A stretch of DNA of 6,128 nucleotides, taken from positions 1 to 6,128 of the forward strand of contig JAIUYC010000274.1 of the NCBI GenBank assembly GCA_020216575.1. Direction: 5' to 3'. Position numbers and translations under genes: made by a program. The notes under the pieces were generated by a model that was not told where the DNA came from, ran no database searches, and saw nothing but the letters and a program-made list of their open reading frames with translations. Shown piece after piece: positions 1 through 6,128 of the stretch. This DNA comes from Coleofasciculus sp. S288. GTDB lineage: Bacteria; Cyanobacteriota; Cyanobacteriia; Cyanobacteriales; Coleofasciculaceae. The first letter of the stretch is position 1; each line of letters begins with the position of its first letter.

Positions 1-855
1 TACACCATTAGTCTGGCGGCTCAATTCACAAACCAATTCTTTGATGCCGAAGGCGATATCATTCCCCTTTCAGCGTCGGAAATTAAAGAATTGTTTAAGT
101 CATCCGGCATTCTTGTTTTTCGCGGATTTGGAGTTAATTACAACCAACTGAAAGCCTTTGCCGAACAAGTGAGTTCGAGTTTTGTTCGCGATGAAACTAG
201 ACCTGTTGTTGATTCAAACGGCGGAGTTATCCAACTTGTGGATGAAGGAGCTGATTATATTGCTCCTCATTGCGAACACGCCACGACTCCCTTTCGCCCC
301 GATGTCATTTGGTTTTGTTGTGAGGTTCCTGCCGCACAGGATGGAGAAACCTTATTTTGGGATGGTGTGCAAGTGTGGCAAGCATTGAGCAAAGACGTAA
401 AGCAGTTATTTCTTTCCCAGAAAATCAAGTTTTTTCATGAGTTTTCGGTTGAAAACTGGAAGCTTTTTTTGGGAGAACGTGCCACAATCGCTGATGTTCA
501 TAAGCTGCTGGATGGTCTTGAGGGGGTTAACTATCGGATTAATGATGATGAGTCTGTCTATATGGACTATGTTTGCTCGGCTGTGGTTAAAACCAAGTAT
601 GGTCATGATGATGCTTTTGCCAATAGCCTGCTCTTACAGCATGGGAAAGAAACGGTAACGTTTGAAGATAATTCACCGATCCCTGATGGGGTTATTGATG
701 AAATCAATAAGGTTATGGATAGCATGACTGGAGTTATCGATTGGCAGCCTGGAGATTTAGCGATGATTGATAATTCAAGGTTTTTACACGGTCGCCGAGC
801 ATTCGAGGATAACAATCGTAAAATATTTTCTACACTAACGATGTTGAAAGATTGA
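1..855 (+). CDS. Fe(II)/2-oxoglutarate-dependent dioxygenase, TauD/SyrP-like (5' partial)
   Basis: Probable non-heme iron oxygenase that hydroxylates a small molecule or carrier-bound amino acid using 2-oxoglutarate and O2 in the cytoplasm. The frame is open from base 1, so the true start is upstream; a TTG at 91 is internal, because the preceding codons read into the same fold. 284 residues are visible and perhaps a few tens are missing. The facial triad is clear: His at 268-270 and Glu at 274-276 (PHCEH, an HxE form), and the distal His at 787-789 in DNSRFLHGRRAF. An Arg ten residues later (817-819) fits the 2-oxoglutarate carboxylate ligand. The stretch around FCCEVPAAQDGETLFWDG matches the segment after HxD/E in TauD/SyrP relatives. 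Having an acid in the triad argues against a halogenase. The stop lies 48 bases before the acylase, so co-transcription is plausible. The gene is AT-rich (single 60-base rows of 35-38% GC) and lacks HIP1 sites. The substrate is unknown. Confidence 0.88.
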   Translation, partial: YTISLAAQFTNQFFDAEGDIIPLSASEIKELFKSSGILVFRGFGVNYNQLKAFAEQVSSSFVRDETRPVVDSNGGVIQLVDEGADYIAPHCEHATTPFRPDVIWFCCEVPAAQDGETLFWDGVQVWQALSKDVKQLFLSQKIKFFHEFSVENWKLFLGERATIADVHKLLDGLEGVNYRINDDESVYMDYVCSAVVKTKYGHDDAFANSLLLQHGKETVTFEDNSPIPDGVIDEINKVMDSMTGVIDWQPGDLAMIDNSRFLHGRRAFEDNNRKIFSTLTMLKD

Positions 856-903
856 AAACTTACACATTGAACGATTGTTTTTGTTTTATAGATTTTAAAA
901 TTA

Positions 904-1050
904 ATGGCGCAATATTTAAACTTATTTAGCTCAAGCTATCGTAACTCTAGCAGAAAAAGACAGAGAAAATTCACAAAAAGACTCGTCCGACTGTTTTCGA
1001 TAGGACTGAGTATAATCTTTGCTTTGCTGATAGGTACTCATAGTCCTGCC
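904..1050 (+). other. Signal peptide region of the acylase (Sec type)
   Basis: The first 49 codons encode a long basic n-region (RKRQRKFTKRLVR, residues 17-29), a hydrophobic core (LFSIGLSIIFALLIG, 30-44) and a likely signal peptidase I site after Ala49 (S-P-A, then T). There is no twin-arginine consensus and no lipobox cysteine, so a Sec-exported soluble periplasmic or envelope protein is inferred. An uncleaved anchor is possible. The first row of this stretch is about 32% GC, far below the mature enzyme. Confidence 0.75.
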
Positions 1051-3051
1051 ACTGAAATAAGAAAGACTGAAATCCTTTGGGATACTTATGGCATTCCCCA
1101 TATTTATGCCAAAGATATCGAAAGCCTATTTCACGCTTTTGGTTGGTCGCAGATGCAAAGTCATGGCGACCTAATTTTGCGTCTTTACGGACAGGCGCGA
1201 GGGAAAGCGGCCGAATATTGGGGAGAGGACTATCTGGAATCGGATCGATGGGTGCGAACGATGGGAGTGCCTAAGCGTGCTAGCGAATGGTACAAGGCAC
1301 AGAGTCCGGCGTTTCGCCGCTATCTTGATGCGTTTGCGGCTGGCATCAATGATTATGCTAAGGAGCATGGCGATCGCATCGATGATCAGGTTGAGGCAGT
1401 GTTGCCAATAGATGGAGTAGATTTACTCGCGCATACTCAACGGGTGCTGAATTTCACGTTTTTAGTCGATCCCTATCGCGTTGCTTCGGTAACGCAGACA
1501 GAGCGATCGCTTGGCTCGAATGGTTGGGCGATCGCACCCTCTCGTTCGGAGAGTGGAAACGCTATGCTGCTGGCTAACCCCCACCTCCCTTGGTCAGATT
1601 TCTTCTTATGGTACGAAGCGCAGCTAACTGCCCCTGGTATCAATGCTTACGGCGCATCCCTAGTTGGCATTCCCGTGTTAACCATTGCCTTCAACGACAA
1701 CCTCGGTTGGACTCACACGGTAAACCGACATGATGGGTGGGATGCCTATGAACTGACACTGGTGAACGGCGGCTATCGCTTTGACGGCAATGTTCGAGCA
1801 TTTGATACAGAAGAACAAACCCTTAAAGTCAGGAAGGATGACGGTTCCCTGCACAAGGAACCTTTTGCAGTCCGGCATTCCCTACATGGACCCGTTATCA
1901 CCCAGAAAGACGACAAAGCGATCGCCTTGCGTGTCGTTGGACTTGATCAACCGGGAGCGCTTGAGCAGTGGTGGAATATGGCACGAGCGAATAACCTAGC
2001 TGAATTTGAGGCAGCGATCGCTCCTGTGCAGATTCCGATGTTTACAGTCATGTATGCTGATCGCGATGGGCATATCATGCATCTGTTCAACGGCAGAGTC
2101 CCCGTTAAAAAGGAGGGGGATTTTGAATACTGGGAGGGCATAATCCCCGGTGATACTTCAACGACATTATGGACTCAAACCCATCCCTATCAAGATTTGC
2201 CCCGCGTACTCGATCCACCCAGCGGTTGGTTACAAAATGCCAATGACCCACCTTGGACAACGACATTTCCCGTTGCGATCGCGGCCGATGATTATCCGCC
2301 TTATATGTCGCCTCGCAATCTGATGGATTTCCGGGCGCAGCGTTCAGCTCGGATGCTAATGGAGGATGAACAAATCTCATTTGACGAGATGGTTGAGTAC
2401 AAGCACTCGACGCACATGGAACTGGCAGATCGCATGCTTGATGACCTGATTCCTGCTGCACGGCAGCAGGGTGGTGAATTAGCTCGTCGTGCTGCCGATG
2501 TACTCGATGCTTGGGATAAAAAGGCTGATGCGGATAGCCGTGGTGCAGTACTTTTTGCGACTTGGGTCGAACAGACCGATTTCCTGCCGACGTTTACCAC
2601 CCCCTGGAGTGAGGATTCTCCCCTCACTACACCCGATGGTTTACCCGATTCCACGGCGGCTGTAAAAGCGCTCGAAGCGGCGGCGGCCAAGGTAGAGGCA
2701 GCGTATGGCAGCTTAGATGTACCGTGGGGAGAGGTCTTCCGGTTGCGCTACGGTGACGTAGACTTGCCAGCCAATGGCGGCCCCGGTTACTTGGGCATTT
2801 TCCGGGTTCTTAATTTCGCTCCCACTGAAGACGGGCATTTTCAAGCGGTCGAGGGCGATAGTTATGTGGCGGCAATTGAGTTTTCCAATCCAGTACGGGC
2901 GAAGGCTCTTACCAGTTACGGCAATGCCACGCAACCCCATTCTCCCTATCAGGGCGATCAATTGCAACGATTTGCTCAAAAGCAGTTGCGGCAGGTTTGG
3001 CGATCGCGCCAAGAAATCAAAGCTCATCTAGCAGCGCGAGAGGTGTTCTGA
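904..3051 (+). CDS. Secreted penicillin acylase family protein (Ntn hydrolase, peptidase S45)
   Basis: Predicted extracytoplasmic amidase that removes an acyl group from an amide, in the family of penicillin G acylase, PvdQ, aculeacin acylase and acyl-homoserine-lactone acylases. 715 residues, slightly short for the family but complete at both ends. A basic N-terminus and a hydrophobic stretch (about 30-44) form a Sec-type signal. The alpha-chain opening motif ILWDTYGIPHIYA is at 58-70. The autocatalytic site is G204-Ser205 (S-N-G-W), Ser205 being the beta-chain nucleophile. Counting Ser205 as beta1, His227 is beta23 (NPH), Val273 is beta69 (HTV) and Asn445 is beta241 (LQNANDPPW); these match catalytic and oxyanion positions known in the family. 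Histidine at beta23 resembles PvdQ rather than E. coli penicillin acylase, which has Gln. The C-terminal YGNATQPHSPYQGDQ motif is typical. No Shine-Dalgarno is visible before ATG 904. The ABC gene follows 11 bases after the stop, suggesting a shared transcript. The substrate cannot be read from sequence; quorum-signal degradation is an alternative to natural-product maturation. Confidence 0.93.
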   Translation: MAQYLNLFSSSYRNSSRKRQRKFTKRLVRLFSIGLSIIFALLIGTHSPATEIRKTEILWDTYGIPHIYAKDIESLFHAFGWSQMQSHGDLILRLYGQARGKAAEYWGEDYLESDRWVRTMGVPKRASEWYKAQSPAFRRYLDAFAAGINDYAKEHGDRIDDQVEAVLPIDGVDLLAHTQRVLNFTFLVDPYRVASVTQTERSLGSNGWAIAPSRSESGNAMLLANPHLPWSDFFLWYEAQLTAPGINAYGASLVGIPVLTIAFNDNLGWTHTVNRHDGWDAYELTLVNGGYRFDGNVRAFDTEEQTLKVRKDDGSLHKEPFAVRHSLHGPVITQKDDKAIALRVVGLDQPGALEQWWNMARANNLAEFEAAIAPVQIPMFTVMYADRDGHIMHLFNGRVPVKKEGDFEYWEGIIPGDTSTTLWTQTHPYQDLPRVLDPPSGWLQNANDPPWTTTFPVAIAADDYPPYMSPRNLMDFRAQRSARMLMEDEQISFDEMVEYKHSTHMELADRMLDDLIPAARQQGGELARRAADVLDAWDKKADADSRGAVLFATWVEQTDFLPTFTTPWSEDSPLTTPDGLPDSTAAVKALEAAAAKVEAAYGSLDVPWGEVFRLRYGDVDLPANGGPGYLGIFRVLNFAPTEDGHFQAVEGDSYVAAIEFSNPVRAKALTSYGNATQPHSPYQGDQLQRFAQKQLRQVWRSRQEIKAHLAAREVF

Positions 3052-3062
3052 GTCAGAAAACT

Positions 3063-4856
3063 ATGCTCAAAATTCCCCTCAAACAATACTGGAATTTATT
3101 GGTTGACTATCTGTTGCCCCAACGGCAGCGCGTTTTTCTGCTGGCGATCGCGCTACTGAGCAACATTGGCTTGCAAATCCTCAACCCGCAAATTCTGCAA
3201 TACTTCATCGACACTGCCGTTGCGCGTGGCTCCTCACAAACCTTATTCAATACTGCTGTCCTGTTTACCGTCATAGCGCTGGTAGCTCAAGTCCTGACGG
3301 TTATTGCAACCTACTTAGGCGAAAATGTCGCTTGGACAGCCACCAATGCACTGCGAGCTGACCTAGCCGAACACTGTCTGAATTTAGACCTCTCCTTCCA
3401 TAAATCACGCACACCTGGGGAATTAGTTGAGCGAATTGACGGGGATGTAAACGCTCTTTCCCGATTTTTCTCCAAATTTACAATTTACGTCTTGGGCAAC
3501 ATTCTTCTGCTGGCGGGTATACTCATCGTCCTTTTCTTAGAAGATTGGCGAGCCGGTTTAGCCCTGACTCTGTTTACCCTAGCCGCGCTGAGTTTCCTAA
3601 CTCGTCTCCATTCCTATGCCGTCCCGTCTTGGATTGCTTTGCGCCAAATCCATGCCGAATATTTCGGTTTCTTGGGTGAGCAACTGGCTGGCTTTGAAGA
3701 CATTCGAGCCAACGGAGCGATCGCCTACGTCATGCATCGCTTCTATAAACTACTGCAAAATTGGCTCCCTATCTATCACAAAGCTCGCCTCGCCGGTACT
3801 GCTCTGTGGGCGTCATCGGTCGGCTTATTTACCATCGGTAGCGCTATATCTCTGGCTGTCGGGGCTTATTTGTGGAACACAGCAGCGATTACGATTGGAA
3901 CCGTCTATATTCTGTTCCACTACACCAATCTTCTCCGCCAACCTATCGAACAGATTCGAGAGGAGTTAGAAGACTTACAGCAAGCAGAAGCCAGTATTCT
4001 CCGCATCAAGGAGTTATTGCAAGTCAAATCTCGACTGAGTACGGGTGGAGAGACGCCACTCCCAACAGGTGCGTTGTCCGTAGCTTTTGAGAATGTTTCA
4101 TTTAGCTATGAAACTAGTAGCGAGAGATTGGTAACGGGTAACGGGAAACTCTCCCCATCCCCAGAATTAGTCCTGCAAAATGTCTCCTTTCACCTGCCAC
4201 CCGGCCAGGTGCTGGGATTACTGGGACGCACGGGCAGTGGTAAAACAACACTAGCGCGTTTGTTGCTAAGGCTCTATGAGCCTCAATCTGGTTCAATCCG
4301 CTTGGGCGATATCGCTATCAACGAGACTCCCTTGAACGATTTACCGCAACGAGTGGGACTGGTCACTCAGGATGTACAGCTATTTAAAACGACGGTTCGC
4401 AATAATTTAACCTTTTTCAACCCCAAAATCGGAGACGAACAGATTCTTTACACTCTATCGGTGCTGGGACTCTCCGGATGGTTGGAATCATTACCCAATG
4501 GATTAGATACCCCATTAGGACTTGACAGTGGTGGTCTTTCTGCTGGTCAAGCACAATTACTTGCCTTCGCTCGCGTTTTTCTCAAAGACCCTGGCTTAGT
4601 CATTCTTGACGAAGCCTCCTCCCGTCTCGACCCCACAACCGAGAACCTGATTGAGCGTGCCGTGGACAAACTACTATTAGGACGCACGGGAATTATCATC
4701 GCTCACCGTTTGGCGACCGTGCAACGAGCCGATCAAATCTTGATTTTAGAAAATGGCAAGGTCATTGAATATGGCGATCGCAAGCACTTAGCCAATAATT
4801 CTAATTCCCGTTTTGCTCAGTTGTTAAAAATCGGCTCGACAAACGTATTGGTCTAA
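3063..4856 (+). CDS. ABC exporter half-transporter (membrane domain fused to ATPase), first of a pair
   Basis: Inner-membrane type IV (ABCB/MsbA-like) exporter subunit of 597 residues, the usual length for a half-transporter. Six hydrophobic segments lie near residues 24-45, 61-85, 142-162, 164-182, 245-270 and 274-291. The first cytoplasmic loop carries FHKSRTPGELVERIDGD, typical of the family. ATPase motifs: A-loop Tyr349, Walker A GRTGSGKT (388-395), Q-loop Gln436 (TQD), signature LSAGQ (492-496, canonical LSGGQ), Walker B LVILDE with catalytic Glu517, and H-loop His548. This nucleotide site therefore looks active. ATG 3063 was chosen over an in-frame TTG at 2997: the TTG would overlap the acylase by 55 bases and add a Ser-rich tail outside the conserved fold. 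The nearest purine-rich run (GAGAGGT, 3038-3044) is too far upstream to be a good ribosome site. About 14 extra residues lie between A-loop and Walker A. The substrate is unknown; the adjacent acylase suggests an acylated product. Confidence 0.95.
   Translation: MLKIPLKQYWNLLVDYLLPQRQRVFLLAIALLSNIGLQILNPQILQYFIDTAVARGSSQTLFNTAVLFTVIALVAQVLTVIATYLGENVAWTATNALRADLAEHCLNLDLSFHKSRTPGELVERIDGDVNALSRFFSKFTIYVLGNILLLAGILIVLFLEDWRAGLALTLFTLAALSFLTRLHSYAVPSWIALRQIHAEYFGFLGEQLAGFEDIRANGAIAYVMHRFYKLLQNWLPIYHKARLAGTALWASSVGLFTIGSAISLAVGAYLWNTAAITIGTVYILFHYTNLLRQPIEQIREELEDLQQAEASILRIKELLQVKSRLSTGGETPLPTGALSVAFENVSFSYETSSERLVTGNGKLSPSPELVLQNVSFHLPPGQVLGLLGRTGSGKTTLARLLLRLYEPQSGSIRLGDIAINETPLNDLPQRVGLVTQDVQLFKTTVRNNLTFFNPKIGDEQILYTLSVLGLSGWLESLPNGLDTPLGLDSGGLSAGQAQLLAFARVFLKDPGLVILDEASSRLDPTTENLIERAVDKLLLGRTGIIIAHRLATVQRADQILILENGKVIEYGDRKHLANNSNSRFAQLLKIGSTNVLV
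4130..4163 (+). repeat. Heptamer-like repeats inside the first ABC gene
   Basis: Two perfect GGTAACG heptamers (4130-4136, 4137-4143) and the start of a third (GG) are followed by CTCCCCATCCCCA at 4151-4163. The latter matches 11 of 13 bases of the intergenic array at 4929-4941. The stretch encodes a Gly/Ser/Pro-rich linker (residues about 354-368) between the A-loop Tyr and Walker A. It looks like a short cyanobacterial heptanucleotide repeat captured in frame, although the repeat is short and partly degenerate. Confidence 0.5.
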
Positions 4857-4962
4857 TACTATAGCCAGTCTATTTGATTCGTGAACATACGGGCAAGGAA
4901 AGGGAACTGAGTTTTCTAGAATTCCCAATTCCCCATTCCCAATTCCCCATTCCCAATTTTTT
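4857..4962. other. Intergenic gap between the two ABC genes
   Basis: 106 bases between the TAA of the first ABC gene and the ATG of the second. The first 64 bases are unremarkable apart from a purine-rich run AAGGAAAGGGA (4895-4905) that resembles a ribosome-binding site but lies nearly 60 bases before the ATG. The rest is the heptamer array and a short T-run. There is no GC-rich hairpin followed by Ts, so read-through transcription between the two ABC genes is plausible. Confidence 0.7.
4921..4955 (+). repeat. STRR-type tandem heptanucleotide array
   Basis: Five contiguous heptamers alternate perfectly: ATTCCCA, ATTCCCC, ATTCCCA, ATTCCCC, ATTCCCA, forming two and a half copies of a 14-base unit. 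A sixth, degenerate unit ATTTTTT (4956-4962) runs straight into the ATG at 4963. In phase and composition it resembles the CCCCA(A/G)T class of short tandemly repeated repetitive sequences known from filamentous cyanobacteria. It occupies the position where a ribosome-binding site would normally lie. Confidence 0.9.
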
Positions 4963-6128
4963 ATGCCACCAACAAAAAAAGTATCCATTTGGACATTATT
5001 TTGGCGAATGGTGCGCTATCAACCGAAGCTGTACCTAATTGATAGCGTTTTCTGGGTTTTAATCTTCAGCTTCCCCCTAATTCCAGGCTTGATTATCAGT
5101 GAATTTTTCGACACACTAACAGGTTCCTCGCAACTGAGCTTCTCCCCTTGGACATTAATTGCTGGGTTACTCGCTACAGCAGTCGGGCGAGTCATCGTCA
5201 TCTTCTTGGGTCGCCTGACCAAAACCCAGCACCGTTTTGCCATGAGTGGATTGCTGCGGCGCAATCTCTTGGAAGCGTTGCTTTATCGTCCCGGTGCTCT
5301 ACCTTTAACGGCATCGGGGGAAACGCTTCAAACTGTATCGTCCGGTGAGGTTATTAGCTATTTTCGTGATGATGCCGATCAGATAGAAAGCAATGTAGTT
5401 TGGACATCAGAACTGATTAGTGAGGGGTTATTTGCCTTTGGCGCTGTTGCCATTTTACTGAGCATCAATGTACAGATTACGCTCTTTGTCTTCCTCCCCC
5501 TGGTTGTCATGGTGGTGGTTGTCCAACAAGCCCAAAAGCGCATCAAACGGTATCGACGAGCTAGTCGGCAAGCTACCCAGGAGGTGACAGGTATCATCGG
5601 CGAAATGTTTAACTCCGTGCAAGCCATTAAAGTAGCGGGAGCGCAAAAAGAGGTACTTGACTATTTTAGGCGTGTTAATGAGCAACGCCGCCAGACGATG
5701 TTAAAAGACCAGTTATTAACCTCTTTTTTAGATTCAATTTTTGAGAATACCGTCAGTATTGAAACAGGTCTAATCTTGCTTTTAGCGTCCTCATTGATGC
5801 AGCGCAGTGCAGGTCAGCTCACGGTGGGGAATTTTGCTTTATTTGTTTACTATTTATCGTTTGCAACGTCCTTTTTTAACTCGGTTGGTGAATTCATGGC
5901 CTTGTCAAAACAAAGCGAAGTCTCTTTTGAGCGTATGGGTTCGTTGCTTTCTGATGCCTCGCCAGAGCCGTTAGTCCAGCACAATCCACTTTATCTGAAT
6001 GACTTATTGGGTCGTAAACAAAAACTGCTATCCTTAGAGCGATCGCATGGAAATCAAAGCATACGCTTGCATGAACTAACCGTATCTAACTTAACCTATC
6101 TTTATCCCGACACTAACCGGGGAATTAG
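4963..6128 (+). CDS. ABC exporter half-transporter, second of the pair (3' partial)
   Basis: An open frame of 388 codons from ATG 4963 runs off the window without a stop. It is a type IV ABC exporter subunit. Hydrophobic segments lie near residues 25-48, 62-83, 155-172, 173-190, 263-280 and 288-310. Family-typical cytoplasmic stretches include SSGEVISYFRDDADQIE (126-142) and FNSVQAIKVAGAQKEVLDYF (216-235). The ATPase domain begins around residue 368 (LHELTVSNLTYLYPDT), with a probable A-loop Tyr381; Walker A and later motifs lie outside the window. An upstream in-frame TGA at 4882 and the absence of other start codons before 4963 support this ATG, although an internal ATG at 5008 cannot be excluded. 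No Shine-Dalgarno precedes it; the heptamer array abuts it. Following another half-transporter in tandem, it probably forms a heterodimer with it, though two separate homodimers are possible. Confidence 0.93.
   Translation, partial: MPPTKKVSIWTLFWRMVRYQPKLYLIDSVFWVLIFSFPLIPGLIISEFFDTLTGSSQLSFSPWTLIAGLLATAVGRVIVIFLGRLTKTQHRFAMSGLLRRNLLEALLYRPGALPLTASGETLQTVSSGEVISYFRDDADQIESNVVWTSELISEGLFAFGAVAILLSINVQITLFVFLPLVVMVVVVQQAQKRIKRYRRASRQATQEVTGIIGEMFNSVQAIKVAGAQKEVLDYFRRVNEQRRQTMLKDQLLTSFLDSIFENTVSIETGLILLLASSLMQRSAGQLTVGNFALFVYYLSFATSFFNSVGEFMALSKQSEVSFERMGSLLSDASPEPLVQHNPLYLNDLLGRKQKLLSLERSHGNQSIRLHELTVSNLTYLYPDTNRGI

Larger units (their letters stand above)
1370..6046. repeat. Dispersed HIP1 octamers (GCGATCGC), eleven copies
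   Basis: Exact GCGATCGC palindromes start at 1370, 1503, 1528, 1918, 2014, 2275, 3000, 3144, 3717, 4774 and 6039. All lie within coding sequence of the acylase and the two ABC genes; none occurs before 1370. The octamer is the highly iterated palindrome of many cyanobacterial genomes, and the density here is the main taxonomic clue. No local function is implied for single copies. Confidence 0.95.

Noticed and set aside
91..93. TTG as start of the dioxygenase
   Set aside because: The frame stays open back to base 1 and the upstream codons fit the N-terminal part of the same fold, so the gene is cut by the window edge.
856..903. Possible promoter before the acylase (TTGAAC at 867-872, TATAGA at 887-892)
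   Set aside because: The spacer is only 14 bases and the region is generally AT-rich, so the match is not convincing; co-transcription with the dioxygenase is as likely.
2452..2470. Perfect hairpin CCTGCTGC / GCAGCAGG with a 3-base loop
   Set aside because: It lies inside the acylase coding sequence (Pro-Ala-Ala-Arg-Gln-Gln), has no T-run, and is explained by codon use. Not a terminator.
2608..2628. Inverted repeat AGTGAGG / CCTCACT with a 7-base loop
   Set aside because: Within coding sequence and short; no associated regulatory context.
2105..2690. Minus-strand open frames of 118 and 129 codons across the acylase
   Set aside because: They lie wholly opposite a well-supported gene, show low-complexity Ser/Ala/Arg composition and match no recognisable family.
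2997..3062. TTG-initiated extension of the first ABC gene overlapping the acylase end
   Set aside because: It adds 22 residues with a Ser run encoded by the acylase's C-terminal codons in another frame. ATG 3063 gives a normal N-terminus and an 11-base gap.
4902..4932. GGGAA / TTCCC pairing as a terminator after the first ABC gene
   Set aside because: Only about five base pairs with a long AT-rich loop and no T-run directly after; the TTCCC half belongs to the heptamer array.

Overview
The window is very probably from a cyanobacterium. Eleven exact copies of the octamer GCGATCGC (the cyanobacterial HIP1 palindrome) lie within 6.1 kb, where about 0.1 would be expected by chance. A heptanucleotide tandem repeat of the STRR type, also typical of filamentous cyanobacteria, sits in an intergenic gap. 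The genus cannot be fixed from this sequence.

All genes are on the + strand and closely spaced. Positions 1-855 hold the 3' part of an Fe(II)/2-oxoglutarate dioxygenase of the TauD/SyrP-like class, whose start lies before the window. Positions 904-3051 hold a complete secreted penicillin-acylase-family (peptidase S45, Ntn-hydrolase) enzyme. Positions 3063-4856 hold a complete ABC exporter half-transporter (membrane domain plus ATPase). A 106-base gap carrying the tandem repeat follows. From 4963 a second ABC exporter half-transporter reads open to the end of the window; its membrane domain is complete and its ATPase domain has only begun.

The layout suggests one operon-like block: a tailoring oxygenase, an extracytoplasmic deacylase, and two ABC half-transporters that may pair as a heterodimer. 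This resembles the edge of a peptide or natural-product biosynthesis cluster in which an acylated precursor is exported and then deacylated outside the cytoplasm, as PvdQ does for pyoverdine. No biosynthetic core (NRPS, PKS or RiPP precursor) is visible, so that role is an inference.

Two sequence-level oddities deserve attention. Heptamer repeats related to the intergenic array appear inside the first ABC gene, where its ATPase domain is about 14 residues longer than usual. The dioxygenase and the first ~270 bases of the acylase are clearly more AT-rich than the rest and contain no HIP1 sites. No RNA gene, CRISPR array, IS element or convincing terminator was found.
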